64,000 nucleotides of DNA from an uncultured Bacilli bacterium (GCA_905235635.1 CAJOMC010000006.1:24109-88108); one strand, 5' to 3'. Shown: positions 38,138 through 47,097, counted from the stretch's first letter. The notes: a model not told the origin generated them from the sequence alone. Numbers and translations: made by a program.

Positions 38138-39665
38138 TAGAGTCTTCCTCCATATCTTTTAAAGTTCTTCTGGCTTCATTATAGCCACTTGTGTATGATG
38201 ATGGATATCCTATTCCTCTTTCACCAAAAGCTCCGCCAAATCTAAGACCCTTGATGAATGCATCTTCATTAACCATCATTACACGAGCCATAAGGTTATC
38301 TTTATATGTATTTTCATAGCCATATATAACACCTTCTGGATGTCCTGCATATCTTGCGTATGTTACTGGGGTAGCGATAGCTATTTCCTCAATATGGTCT
38401 TTAATGTTTGTGTGAGTTGCCTTCTCAAATTCATCGATAAAGTGAGATGCAATCTCATTTTTATACTTGAAGTAATCTTTTTCTTCTACATCTTTCCACA
38501 CGTCATCAAAAAATAGTGATGTCATATAAAGAATTGTGGTGCCTTCTTCCGAACATCCTGGGTTAACATTATTAAGACAGCAGGTAGCTTGACCTGCATA
38601 GTGTCCTTTAGCGCTCATTTCCTTATACATTTCCACAGAATCAGAAGAATTATACACAAAGTAAGAGTGTTCAGTGATACCCAATTCTTCAGGAGATTTA
38701 TTTAAACCTAAGAAGACAGTAAGACCACGACCCGCAAATTTTCTAAAGTTGCATAACTTAATAGCGCGTTCAGGTATAGCCTTTTCATCCAACATATTTG
38801 CATATACCTTATGAGGAGAGATGTTTGCGATCACGTGCTTTGTCTCAATAATATCTCCATTTTTAAGTTCTACGCCTTTAACGTGACCATTTTCATCGGT
38901 TAAGATTTTAACTACTTCAGTGTTAAAGAAAATATCTCCACCTAAATCGTGAATACGTTTTTCAAACGCTAGTGACATTTCATGGCTTCTTGATTTAGGC
39001 ACGGTTGCGCCCATTAAGAAATAAGAATAAGCCATATTCGCAAAGTGAACGAAACTCATATTGTCAAATCCTACGCCGAGATATGACCAATAAGCACTTA
39101 AAACATTTTTAATTATTTCTGGTGTATTAAGTGATTCAAACACCTCGTTAACAGAATATGATGATACCGCGAGATAATCATAATATTTAGTTTGCATAAC
39201 TTCTTTATCAGGCTTTCCGTTACATTCACCAATATATGCAACTGCCTCATAAACAGTCTTTGAAAGATCTAAGAACTTTTTTGCCTCAATTCCACCATTT
39301 TCGCATAAGGTATCACAAGCTTTAATTATATTATCAATACCAAATGGAAGAATGAAGTCGATGTTTTCTTTTTTAGAGATTAATCTATAGGCATTTTTAA
39401 TCTGTATCCATTCGACTAATGGTGTAACACCAAGTTCATCCATTATTCTTCTTGTACCGCCGAAAAGATTGCCTTTGCCTATACCATTTAATTCATGAAG
39501 TGATGCTTCAAACTCAAATCTGCCTCTTTTAAAAGAGGTCGCAAAACCACCTGGTATGTTGTGCTTTTCACATACTAGGCAGGTTTTACCTGATAAAAGA
39601 ATTTTAACTGCAGCTGCTAGTCCGCCATTTCCAGCGCCAATAACGACGCAATCATATTTTTTCAT
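38130..39665 (-). CDS. Phytoene-desaturase/CrtISO/retinol-saturase-like FAD oxidoreductase
   Basis: The 511-residue protein begins with a Rossmann FAD motif (CVVIGAGNGGLAAAVKILL, about 5-23), followed by CEKHNIPGGFATSF typical of the CrtI/CrtISO/retinol saturase group. The C-terminal FAD signature region reads GLRFGGAFGERGIGYPSS near 475. Members isomerise, desaturate or saturate polyene or isoprenoid chains. No carotenoid synthase gene is present in the window, so a carotenoid product is not supported; lipid or polyprenyl reduction is an inference from the neighbouring lipid genes and the electron-transfer partner. Confidence 0.8.
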   Translation of the reverse strand: MKKYDCVVIGAGNGGLAAAVKILLSGKTCLVCEKHNIPGGFATSFKRGRFEFEASLHELNGIGKGNLFGGTRRIMDELGVTPLVEWIQIKNAYRLISKKENIDFILPFGIDNIIKACDTLCENGGIEAKKFLDLSKTVYEAVAYIGECNGKPDKEVMQTKYYDYLAVSSYSVNEVFESLNTPEIIKNVLSAYWSYLGVGFDNMSFVHFANMAYSYFLMGATVPKSRSHEMSLAFEKRIHDLGGDIFFNTEVVKILTDENGHVKGVELKNGDIIETKHVIANISPHKVYANMLDEKAIPERAIKLCNFRKFAGRGLTVFLGLNKSPEELGITEHSYFVYNSSDSVEMYKEMSAKGHYAGQATCCLNNVNPGCSEEGTTILYMTSLFFDDVWKDVEEKDYFKYKNEIASHFIDEFEKATHTNIKDHIEEIAIATPVTYARYAGHPEGVIYGYENTYKDNLMARVMMVNEDAFIKGLRFGGAFGERGIGYPSSYTSGYNEARRTLKDMEEDSNV

Positions 39666-39673
39666 ACAACCAA

Positions 39674-40519
39674 CTACTTAATAATTACCTCATATTCTTT
39701 AACATCTGGGATTACATCACCATCTATTTGGATAGCGCATGGAATATCAAATGTTACTTTGAAGCTGTGTCCTACTTTATGATTGATCCATTTTTTACCC
39801 TCGTGTTTACCACTTGAGAAAGTCGGGAATCTAAATAGTGTATTAAGACGTCCTACACTAGATAAAGTAGTTAAAGTACAAGTGTGTTCTTTGTTTAATC
39901 TATCTTGGTCTGGCGCGGCCATCATACCACCACCATAGAATTTTCCAAACATCGTACTTGAAAGCCACACATGTTTAAATGATTCTTCATTTCCATCTAC
40001 GATAACTGTAGCTTTTCTAATCTTGTATCCACCAAGAAGAAGTTTAACCGCAATGGATGTATAGTTGATTTCAGCACTTGGGTCAGTTTCCCTTATTAAA
40101 TCACCTTTAAGACAAGTTTCACCATCAATACCATATCCAATACCATTTAAGAATCTTCTTTCGATACCATTTACTTTAACAAGTGGTAGATGTTTTAAGA
40201 ACTGAGTAAATTCGACTCTTCCATCTTTTTCATACTTTTCTACATCACGATAGAAGTCATTTCCCGACCCACACTTAACGTATGATAGTTTGCATTTAAA
40301 CTTATATCCATACATTTCATTGGCGAAATAGTTAACAGTTCCATCTCCACCACAAAGGATGGCTTCGTCATCTTTTGTCAAGCCATCAAAAAACTTTTTG
40401 TAGTCTAAACCAATTAAACTCACAAATTCTGGCTCAGTATCTAGGCATTTTGCCCAGTTTCTCGCGTCTTCTTCGCCACGTGAGTTGTTTGATTTAGAGT
40501 TAAATAATACATAAATCAT
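39674..40519 (-). CDS. Diacylglycerol kinase-like (YegS/DgkB/LCB5-type) lipid kinase
   Basis: The 281-residue protein carries the nucleotide-binding signature ILCGGDGTVNYFAN near 54-67 and GSGNDFYRD near 82-90, both diagnostic for DAGK_cat proteins. Later blocks include the GIGYGIDGETC strand near 128 and PCAIQIDGDVI near the C-terminus. Such enzymes phosphorylate diacylglycerol or another lipid alcohol at the membrane. It is the first gene of the minus-strand operon, with GGAGG 7 bases upstream of the ATG, and lies 8 bases before the FAD oxidoreductase. Confidence 0.85.
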   Translation of the reverse strand: MIYVLFNSKSNNSRGEEDARNWAKCLDTEPEFVSLIGLDYKKFFDGLTKDDEAILCGGDGTVNYFANEMYGYKFKCKLSYVKCGSGNDFYRDVEKYEKDGRVEFTQFLKHLPLVKVNGIERRFLNGIGYGIDGETCLKGDLIRETDPSAEINYTSIAVKLLLGGYKIRKATVIVDGNEESFKHVWLSSTMFGKFYGGGMMAAPDQDRLNKEHTCTLTTLSSVGRLNTLFRFPTFSSGKHEGKKWINHKVGHSFKVTFDIPCAIQIDGDVIPDVKEYEVIIK

Positions 40520-40528
40520 ATAACCTCC

Positions 40529-40900
40529 AAATGTTTACAATATTTATATATGTTATGATCTGATTAATTTAATTATAATCTATATAATAGAATAATTAAA
40601 GATTATTCTAAAACACTTACCAAAAAATCATAGAAATATCTTTTTGACAAGAATATATTATTTACATTCAAATGCCATAAAACCATCACTATTAATAATG
40701 TGTGAAGTTTGGCAGTGTTGTAATTTAAATAAAATACTCGAATATAGGAAATCACCAAAAATATTGGTTTCAAAGTGAATGCTACGGTCTTTGGTTCTAA
40801 AGATTTTTTTGCTGGAATAAAAATCACAAAAATAATTAAAAATATTACATCTAATCAGTATATTAATATGAAGGAGGTGTTTTTCTTTTCCCTAATTTTA
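40529..40900. other. Intergenic region, no gene supported
   Basis: This AT-rich region lies between the divergent lipid operon and the toxin-antitoxin locus. Short open stretches exist on both strands (for example 40603-40827 minus) but lack ribosome binding sites and recognisable motifs. The + strand at 40770-40870 has one uninterrupted stretch ending in AAGGAGGTG without an ATG, perhaps a decayed gene end. Nothing firm can be called. Confidence 0.5.
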
Positions 40901-40924
40901 AAATATGTATTTACAAAATATTAT

Positions 40925-40938
40925 ATTGTATATACAAT
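40925..40938. promoter_or_regulatory. Palindromic operator of the toxin-antitoxin operon
   Basis: ATTGTATATACAAT is a perfect 14-bp palindrome lying 6 bases upstream of a TATAAT -10 box (40944-40949) and 26 bases upstream of the first antitoxin ATG. RelB/DinJ antitoxins are ribbon-helix-helix proteins that bind such palindromes over their own promoters, so autorepression is the expected role. Confidence 0.65.
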
Positions 40939-40964
40939 GTGTATATAATATGGAGGTGAAAACC

Positions 40965-41261
40965 ATGGCTATTATACAAGTCAGAGTTGATGATGAATTA
41001 AAAGAGAAGGCAACCGCTCTGTTTGATGAACTAGGGGTTGATTTATCAACTGCAATCAGAATGTTTTTAAAGAAATCATTATCTGAGCACGGCATTCCAT
41101 TTGAAACTAAAGTTGTAGATTTTTACACAAGAGCAATGAGTCAAATCAATGAATGTAACCGTATATCTCAAGAAAATGGAAATTCTAATATGACATTAGA
41201 TGAGATTAACGAAGAAATAAGACTCGCTAGAGAAGAGGCTAAAAGTAAATCTCATCAATAA
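40965..41261 (+). CDS. RelB/DinJ family antitoxin (first copy)
   Basis: The ATG at 40965 follows GGAGGTG by 7 bases and gives 98 residues; an upstream in-frame start at 40905 lies before the operator and is unlikely. The N-terminal ribbon-helix-helix pattern AIIQVRVDDELKEKA and GVDLSTAIRMFLKKS is that of RelB/DinJ antitoxins. The C-terminal part (LDEINEEIRLAREE) would wrap the toxin. It is 18 bases upstream of a close paralogue, while only one toxin gene follows. Confidence 0.9.
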   Translation: MAIIQVRVDDELKEKATALFDELGVDLSTAIRMFLKKSLSEHGIPFETKVVDFYTRAMSQINECNRISQENGNSNMTLDEINEEIRLAREEAKSKSHQ

Positions 41262-41279
41262 TACCTAGGAGGAATGATA

Positions 41280-41582
41280 ATGGCAATTATACAAATTAGA
41301 GTCGATGATGATTTAAAAGATGATGCTCAAGCTTTATATGATGAACTAGGATTGGATTTATCAACTGCAATCAGAATGTTTTTAAAGAAAGCAATAGCTG
41401 TTGGTGGTTTTCCTTTTGATACGAAAGTTGATGAAGCCATATTTAAAGCATTAAAAGCTTTAAAACACTCTCATGTAATATCAAAAGAGAATGGAAACGA
41501 TAAAATGACACTAGACGAAATTAATGAAGAAATTAGGTTAGCAAGAGAAGAACGAGAAAATAATAAATGCAATATTACGTAA
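41280..41582 (+). CDS. RelB/DinJ family antitoxin (second copy)
   Basis: The ATG at 41280 is preferred because AGGAGG ends 7 bases upstream; the ATG at 41274 is too close. The 100-residue protein shares DLSTAIRMFLKK and TLDEINEEIRLAREE with the first copy, so the two arose by tandem duplication. Its 3' end overlaps the PIN toxin start by 16 bases, the usual arrangement of a coupled antitoxin-toxin pair. Confidence 0.9.
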   Translation: MAIIQIRVDDDLKDDAQALYDELGLDLSTAIRMFLKKAIAVGGFPFDTKVDEAIFKALKALKHSHVISKENGNDKMTLDEINEEIRLAREERENNKCNIT

Positions 41583-41988
41583 TCATTGATACGAATGTGT
41601 TGGTATCCTCTTTTTTAAAAGAAGGATCAAATCCCCATAAAGTAGTGCAACGGGTGATATGTGAAGAATATATACCAATACTTAATAACGAGATTCTGGA
41701 TGAGTATCTTGATGTTCTTGGCAGAAATAAGTTTAAACTTGATAAAAATGATGTTGATAATATGCTAGCTAACTTGTTAGGCAAAGCTATATATGTTGAT
41801 AAAAAACCCACATCCGAAGTATTTATTGATACAACGGATGTGGTTTTTATGAAACACTCGAAAAAGCTAGAAAGTTATATGATGTATATTTAGTAACCGG
41901 AAATATGAAACACTTTCCAAATAAGCCTTATATCTTAACGCCAAGAGAAATGCTAGAATTGACGGAAGATTGTGATATTGTAGTATAG
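41567..41988 (+). pseudogene. PIN-domain toxin, frameshifted
   Basis: The first 95 or so residues are a clear PIN-domain toxin of the type found beside RelB/DinJ: VIIDTNVLVSSFLKEG at the N-terminus with the first acidic metal ligand, and NEILDEYLDVL near 40-50. The frame then breaks at a run of five T (41844-41848) and stops at 41891-41893. Adding one T restores YETLEKARKLYDVYLVTGN, with the last acidic residues, and HFPNKPYILTPREML, ending at 41986-41988. As read, the toxin lacks its last catalytic part and should be inactive. Confidence 0.8.
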
Positions 41989-42070
41989 AATACCACTACC
42001 GGTTAATTTTGTTATGATTCAATGAAAAACCATAATTATTCATCTCTCATAAAATTAGATATCATATACA

Positions 42071-42106
42071 TAAAAGGAGAAGCCTAAGCTTCGTCCTTTT
42101 ATTTTA
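42071..42106 (+). terminator. Terminator after the toxin-antitoxin locus
   Basis: AAAAGGAGAAGC (about 42072-42083) pairs with GCTTCGTCCTTTT (about 42088-42100) with a single bulged G. A T-rich tail (TTTTATTTTAT) follows. Confidence 0.7.
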
Positions 42107-42110
42107 TACA

Positions 42111-42119
42111 TGTTATAAT
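42111..42119 (+). promoter_or_regulatory. Extended -10 promoter element
   Basis: TGTTATAAT is a perfect extended -10 box (TGn plus TATAAT) 30 bases upstream of the ATG at 42150. No good -35 box is visible, as is common with extended -10 promoters. Confidence 0.55.
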
Positions 42120-42149
42120 ATATTAATCTAAGACAGGAGGAATCATACT

Positions 42150-43190
42150 ATGAAGAATAAATATGAGATTCAAGTAAGAGATTCTTTAACTTTATCTGAG
42201 TATGAAGATAAATATTCATCTAAAGTTGCATCTAAGAGATCAACTCTTATTTTTAACCTGGTTGTTTTACTCATTGGGGTATTTCTTTTCATTTGTGCCC
42301 TTATTTTCTTTAAAGAGATGTATGAGATACATAAATATTTAGGATATGGAAGCATAGGCATTTCGGCTATTCTATATATTGCCCTATTTATTGCCCCAGT
42401 AGTTAAACTTAAAAGAATGAGACGATTTGAGGTTGATGTAACTGCATATACCGCAAAGAGAGCTAAAAGGCATAATGATAGAATTAGAGAAGAACTAGCT
42501 AATCAAATTGTTGAAATGTATGTTATGACTGAAGGTAGTGCGAGCCTATATTCCTCGAAGAATATAGAAACGCTTCTTGATGCGAAAAAGGCAAGAGATA
42601 AGAAAAAACTTATTACGGCACTAAATACCATTTACTTAGATGACGTTAAGCCTGCCGCAAGGGATATCATTAAGAAATGTTCACTAAAATCCGCACTTTT
42701 TTCTTCTTTATCACAGAGAGATACTACTGATGCGATGATAGTTGCTGCGATAAATCTTCAAATGGTGAAAGACATTGTCTTTTTATTTGGTTTTAGACCA
42801 TCTGATGAAAGGTTAGTAAAAATATTATCTACTGTCCTCACAAATTCACTTGTCGCATATGGAGTAGGCAACGTAAATATAGGTCAAGGAGTTGTGAGTA
42901 CTATGGGCGGTGTAGTTAAAAATATTCCACTTCTTGGTAGTGCTATATCTTATTTAATTGATGGATCAATCCAAGGATTAACTAACGCAACACTAACCCT
43001 AATATTAGGTAATCAAACTATTAGATATTTAATGAAAGAATATAATCTTCAAAATATTTTAGATAGTATTCAACTAACAGAGACAGATGAAGAATTCATC
43101 CGTGACTGTGATGAAATAAAAGAAGAAATTTTAAAAACTAAGAAAAATAAAACTAAGGCAACCACTGTTAAAGTAACTGAAGGAGAATAG
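42150..43190 (+). CDS. DUF697 (YcjF-like) membrane protein
   Basis: The 346-residue protein has two membrane segments near residues 33-55 and 62-83, a basic cytoplasmic region, and a C-terminal half (about 165-310) matching DUF697/YcjF-type proteins, with ALINLQMVKDIVFLFG-like helices and a Gly-rich hydrophobic stretch (GVVKNIPLLGSAISYLIDG). The role is not known; relatives occur with GTPases, but none is next to it here. AGGAGG lies 8 bases upstream of the ATG. It is followed after 3 bases by an acetyltransferase-like gene. Confidence 0.65.
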   Translation: MKNKYEIQVRDSLTLSEYEDKYSSKVASKRSTLIFNLVVLLIGVFLFICALIFFKEMYEIHKYLGYGSIGISAILYIALFIAPVVKLKRMRRFEVDVTAYTAKRAKRHNDRIREELANQIVEMYVMTEGSASLYSSKNIETLLDAKKARDKKKLITALNTIYLDDVKPAARDIIKKCSLKSALFSSLSQRDTTDAMIVAAINLQMVKDIVFLFGFRPSDERLVKILSTVLTNSLVAYGVGNVNIGQGVVSTMGGVVKNIPLLGSAISYLIDGSIQGLTNATLTLILGNQTIRYLMKEYNLQNILDSIQLTETDEEFIRDCDEIKEEILKTKKNKTKATTVKVTEGE

Positions 43191-43193
43191 ACT

Positions 43194-44321
43194 ATGATTG
43201 AGGTAAGAGAGGTCAAGACTAGGAGAGAAAAGAAAGATTTTCTAAAGTTTCCACTTAAACTTTATAAAGGATGCGAGTATTATTCACCAGCGCTTTATAT
43301 AAGCGAAAAAGACATCTTTAAAAAGAATTATTTCTATTATAAGACGTGTGAGGCTATATACTTTAACGCCTATAAAGATGGCAAAATTGTGGGAAGAATT
43401 GGCGGTATTCTTCAAAAAAGTGCAAATGAATACTGGAATCAAAAGAGAGTAAGGTTCACAAGATATGATGTTATAGACGACATTGAAGTATCTAAAGCTC
43501 TTCTTGAAAAGGTAGAAGAGTGGACAAAAGAAAAAGGCATGGAAGAAATATTTGGCCCAATGGGATTCTCTGATATGGAAAAAGAAGGTCTACTCATTGA
43601 AGGGTTTGATGAACCTACCACTTTCTCTGAAAACTATAACTTTCCCTACTATAAGGATCATCTTGAAAAACTTGGATATGTGAAAGATGTTGATTGGATA
43701 TGTCACCAAGTAAGAGATAACCCTGAGTTTGATATAGATAAAGCGGAAAAGTTTGTTAAAAGAGCTTTTGAAAAATATAATTTGAAACCATGTCCTGAGA
43801 CCGATACTAATAAAATACTTGATAGATATGGAAAATCATTCTTTGATATAGTAGAAGAATCATATGGTGACCTATACCAAGTTGCACCATTCACAGAGGA
43901 ACAAATTAACTCTATGATTGATTCGTTTAGATTAATATTAAATAAAAGATATATTTATTTAGTAGTTGATGAAAATGATGAAGTTGCAGCGTTTGGCCTA
44001 TCTTTCCCGTTTGTCGCAGATATCTTAAACAAGACAGGAGGAAGACTTTATCCCTGGATATTTCCATCACTAATTCGTAGAATGAAGAAGTCTAAGGTAG
44101 TAGAATTTGCGCTAATTGGTGTAAGAAAGAAATATTTAAGGACAGGTCTTTCGTGGGCACCAATGATTAACACCGCAAGGGCGTTAAGAAATAAAGAAGT
44201 GGATTATTGTGAAACAAATCTCACCCTTGAGACAAATAATCCAATAATAAATATGCTTTCTCATTTTGATATGAGAGACCATAGAAGAGTCAGAACATTT
44301 ATTAAAAAAATAGATAATTAA
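43194..44321 (+). CDS. GNAT-like acetyltransferase family protein
   Basis: The 375-residue protein resembles a group of long N-acetyltransferase-like proteins in anaerobic Firmicutes and Bacteroidetes. It has KFPLKLYKGCEYYSP near 20, DGKIVGRIGGI near 62, GPMGFSDMEKEGLLI near 122, and a second GNAT-like half with VDENDEVAAFGLSFPF near 258. The substrate is unknown. It is 3 bases downstream of the DUF697 gene and 14 bases upstream of the DegV gene, suggesting one transcript. Confidence 0.65.
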   Translation: MIEVREVKTRREKKDFLKFPLKLYKGCEYYSPALYISEKDIFKKNYFYYKTCEAIYFNAYKDGKIVGRIGGILQKSANEYWNQKRVRFTRYDVIDDIEVSKALLEKVEEWTKEKGMEEIFGPMGFSDMEKEGLLIEGFDEPTTFSENYNFPYYKDHLEKLGYVKDVDWICHQVRDNPEFDIDKAEKFVKRAFEKYNLKPCPETDTNKILDRYGKSFFDIVEESYGDLYQVAPFTEEQINSMIDSFRLILNKRYIYLVVDENDEVAAFGLSFPFVADILNKTGGRLYPWIFPSLIRRMKKSKVVEFALIGVRKKYLRTGLSWAPMINTARALRNKEVDYCETNLTLETNNPIINMLSHFDMRDHRRVRTFIKKIDN

Positions 44322-44335
44322 TATTAGGAGAGAAA

Positions 44336-44842
44336 ATGAACCAAGTAAAGATAATTTCAGACAGCGCATGTGATTTAACGAAAGAATTATTAGATAGATA
44401 TGACGTTGATTATGTCAGAATGATAATCACATTAAACGAAAAGAACTATGAAGCATCCCTCGCGTGGGATAACATGACTCCAAAAGAGTTATATACCTTA
44501 ATGAGAAGTGGGGTGAAACCATATACAACTATGATAAATGAAGCTCAATATGAAGCTAAATTTAGAGAATACTTGGATAGAGGGTTTGATATTGTATATG
44601 TCGCTTGTTCAAGTGGATTAAGTGCATCTCTTCATGCTGCAGAAAGAGTAGCTCCTGAACTCAAAAAAGAATACCCTAATCAGGATATTTATGTTGTAGA
44701 TTCTCTTGTTGGGGATATGTCACAAGGACTTGAATGTATTTATGCAGCAGAACAAAGAGACCTAGGCTTATCCGCAAAAGAGATAGCTGACATACTTAGT
44801 GAAGAAAGATATTTTTTTCCATCAATGTGGTACAGTAGATGA
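44336..44842 (+). CDS. DegV family fatty-acid-binding protein, N-terminal part (frameshifted)
   Basis: The frame codes the N-terminal domain of a DegV/FakB protein: KIISDSACDL at residues 4-13, TTMINEAQYEAKFREYL near 63, and VYVACSSGLSASLHAA near 83. FakB proteins hold a fatty acid for the kinase FakA. Homology is lost after SEERYFF at a run of seven T (44812-44818) and the frame ends at TGA 44840-44842. The rest of the protein is in the +1 frame (44816-45236). AGGAGAG precedes the ATG. Confidence 0.85.
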   Translation: MNQVKIISDSACDLTKELLDRYDVDYVRMIITLNEKNYEASLAWDNMTPKELYTLMRSGVKPYTTMINEAQYEAKFREYLDRGFDIVYVACSSGLSASLHAAERVAPELKKEYPNQDIYVVDSLVGDMSQGLECIYAAEQRDLGLSAKEIADILSEERYFFPSMWYSR

Positions 44843-45236
44843 TCTTAAATATTTAAAGAATGCAGGAAGAGTTAAAGCACCTACCACATTCTTTGGTAAT
44901 TTATTCTTAATTAAACCAATTCTTGTATCTGATACTCTTGGAAGAAATGTGGCACTAACTAAGATTAAGACAAGACAAAAATCTATTGAATTTATGGCTG
45001 ATTATGTGAAAGAACATATAAGAGAGCCAGAAAAATATTATATCTCTGTCATCCACGCAGACTGCATTGATGATGCGATTAAGTTTAAAGAAGAAATACT
45101 TAAAAGAGTGCCAAACGCAAAAGATGTATTAATCTCAGACTGTGGATGGATTATTGGTACTAATGCCGGCCCAACAACTCTAAATGTTTATTTCCATGGT
45201 GACGATAGAAGACTAATTGATTATTATAAGCAATAA
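44816..45236 (+). CDS. DegV family protein, C-terminal part (displaced frame)
   Basis: This frame resumes the DegV protein directly at FFHQCGTVDDLKYLKNAGRV, where the family's conserved LKNAGRV lies, and continues to LISDCGWIIGTNAGPTTLNV and the end. Skipping one T in the seven-T run joins both parts into a normal protein of about 300 residues. The only ATG at 44799 in this frame lies inside the first part without a ribosome binding site. It is either a homopolymer sequencing error or a real inactivating or phase-variable change. Confidence 0.85.
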
Positions 45237-45275
45237 TTTAATCAGTATATATAAGTATAGTAATAGGTAATTAAA

Positions 45276-46595
45276 ATGAAAGAATCAAAACTATCACTTA
45301 GGATGTGGCTAGTCTACATCATTGTTGGACTTATTGGTCAAATAGCTTGGGTTATAGAAAATATGTATCTAAATACATTCATCTTCTCGTTTGGAGTAGG
45401 TGAATCATACTCGACATATATTTCTTTAACTAACGCACTCTCAGCGATTGTCGCAGTCTTAACTACTATCTTTCTTGGTACATTAACTGATAAGATAGGA
45501 AAAAGAAAGTTCTTTATCTCATTTGGTTATATCATTTGGGGTATTTCAACACTAGCTTTTGGATTTATTAAAGTAGATACTATTCAAAGTGCATTCTCGC
45601 TATCAGCTTTATCTGCCGCAAAAACCGCAGCGATACTTGTAATAGTATTAGACTGTATTATGACATTCTTTGGTTCAACGTCTAATGATGCAGCATTTAA
45701 TGCATATGTGACTAAAACCACAGATATAACCAACGTATCCAAGGTTCAAGGTGTCCTCGCAACCTTCCCTATTATCGCAATGCTTATTGTGTTTGCGGGA
45801 TTAAACTCACTCACAGAAAACGGTAAATGGGATATATTCTTCTATATTATTGGTGGTATTACTACTTTAGCTGGTGTATCTTCACTATTCTTAATTCCAA
45901 AAGAAGAAAAAGAAGAAATAGAAGATATTAGTTTCATGAGAAGACTAATTAGTGGATTTCTTCCTAAAAATATAAAAAAGAACCCAAGTTTATATATAGG
46001 TCTTATTGCTTTCTTAATTTATTGTATTTCATGTAATATATTCATGCCTTATCTTATGATTTATATTCAATATACAATGGAAATAACTGGAACTGAGTTC
46101 GTGATAGCACTTGGTGTTGCGCTTATACTTGGTTCAATTATAACTATTCTACTTGGAATACTTCAAAACAAGATAGGTATTGAAAAGATGCTTATACCTA
46201 CAGTATTAATATTTGCAGCTGGTTGTATCCTCTTATCATTTGTAAAAAAAGGACAGGTATTCTTGTTCACATCTCTTGCAACACTAATGATGAGTGGATA
46301 TATGGCTGAGTCTTCAACCTTAAATGCTTTAATAAGAGAATATACGCCTCAAGGTGAAGAAGGAAGTTATCAGGGACTTAGAATGATCTTCCAAGTTGCA
46401 ATTCCTATGTGTACTGGTCCATTTATTGGAAGTGCAATCATAAATGCACTATCTAAAGGAGAATATATTGATTCTTTAACTGGTGCAGCATCTCCACTTC
46501 CACCTTCATTTATCTTTTTAATGGCTGGCCTTGTTGCTCTTTTATCAATTATTCCGTCATTTATTGTGTTAAAGAGAAGTACAAATAAGAAATAA
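45276..46595 (+). CDS. Major facilitator superfamily transporter
   Basis: The 439-residue protein has 12 hydrophobic segments and the MFS loop 2-3 motif GTLTDKIGKRKFFISFGY near 69-86, with a charged central loop near 205-225 (PKEEKEEIEDI). The shape and start (RMWLVYIIVGLIGQIAWVIE) resemble the SLC45/GPH-like sugar or drug MFS group. The substrate is unknown. It stands alone: a short AT-rich gap with a promoter-like TATATAAG stretch precedes it, and a terminator-like hairpin follows. Confidence 0.85.
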   Translation: MKESKLSLRMWLVYIIVGLIGQIAWVIENMYLNTFIFSFGVGESYSTYISLTNALSAIVAVLTTIFLGTLTDKIGKRKFFISFGYIIWGISTLAFGFIKVDTIQSAFSLSALSAAKTAAILVIVLDCIMTFFGSTSNDAAFNAYVTKTTDITNVSKVQGVLATFPIIAMLIVFAGLNSLTENGKWDIFFYIIGGITTLAGVSSLFLIPKEEKEEIEDISFMRRLISGFLPKNIKKNPSLYIGLIAFLIYCISCNIFMPYLMIYIQYTMEITGTEFVIALGVALILGSIITILLGILQNKIGIEKMLIPTVLIFAAGCILLSFVKKGQVFLFTSLATLMMSGYMAESSTLNALIREYTPQGEEGSYQGLRMIFQVAIPMCTGPFIGSAIINALSKGEYIDSLTGAASPLPPSFIFLMAGLVALLSIIPSFIVLKRSTNKK

Positions 46596-46636
46596 TCATA
46601 TTAACAAATAAATTTATTTAAATAAAATATTAAAAA

Positions 46637-46690
46637 AATTAAGTAAATAATTAATTTTATTAAGTTAGTTATTTACTTTTTTAATTTTTG
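46637..46690 (+). terminator. AT-rich hairpin with T-tract
   Basis: AAGTAAATAA (46641-46650) pairs with TTATTTACTT (46669-46678) across an 18-base loop and is followed by TTTTTAATTTTT. It probably ends the MFS transcript. Confidence 0.5.
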
Positions 46691-46719
46691 TATTAAAATA
46701 AAGGTGTGAGGTGATAAAA

Positions 46720-47097
46720 ATGAAGAAAAAGTTACTTGGAACCTGTCCTGTTTGTGATAATAAGTTAGTAGTAAGCGAACTTAAGTGTACGGAATGTGAT
46801 ACTAAGGTTGTGGGTGAATTCTCTTTATCTAAATTTGATTATTTAAGTGAAGACCTTCAAGAATTCGCACTAGTATTTATCAAAAATGCGGGGAATATTA
46901 AATCCATCGAAAAAGAATTAAATATTTCATACCCTACAGTTAAGAAAACATTAGATGATTTGATTGAAGCTCTCGGTTTTGAAGCTATTAATGAAGAGCC
47001 AAAGACCAGATCTTCTATCCTTAAACTCTTAAAAGAAGGCACAATTGATTTTGAGGAAGTAGAAGAAATGCTTAAGGAGATTCAAGATGAAGTATAA
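46720..47097 (+). CDS. DUF2089 family regulator-like protein
   Basis: ATG 46720 is preferred over GTG 46711 because GAGGTG sits 6 bases upstream of it. The 125-residue protein has an N-terminal zinc-ribbon-like pair CPVCDNK and CTECDTK, followed by a helical region with IKSIEKELNISYPTVKKTLD that looks like a helix-turn-helix. This layout is that of DUF2089 proteins, presumed DNA-binding regulators of the downstream envelope genes. It overlaps the next gene by 11 bases. Confidence 0.8.
   Translation: MKKKLLGTCPVCDNKLVVSELKCTECDTKVVGEFSLSKFDYLSEDLQEFALVFIKNAGNIKSIEKELNISYPTVKKTLDDLIEALGFEAINEEPKTRSSILKLLKEGTIDFEEVEEMLKEIQDEV

Noticed and set aside
40603-40827. Minus-strand open frame of 74 codons in the gap before the toxin-antitoxin locus
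   Set aside because: No ribosome binding site, no motif; reported only as an empty or decayed region.
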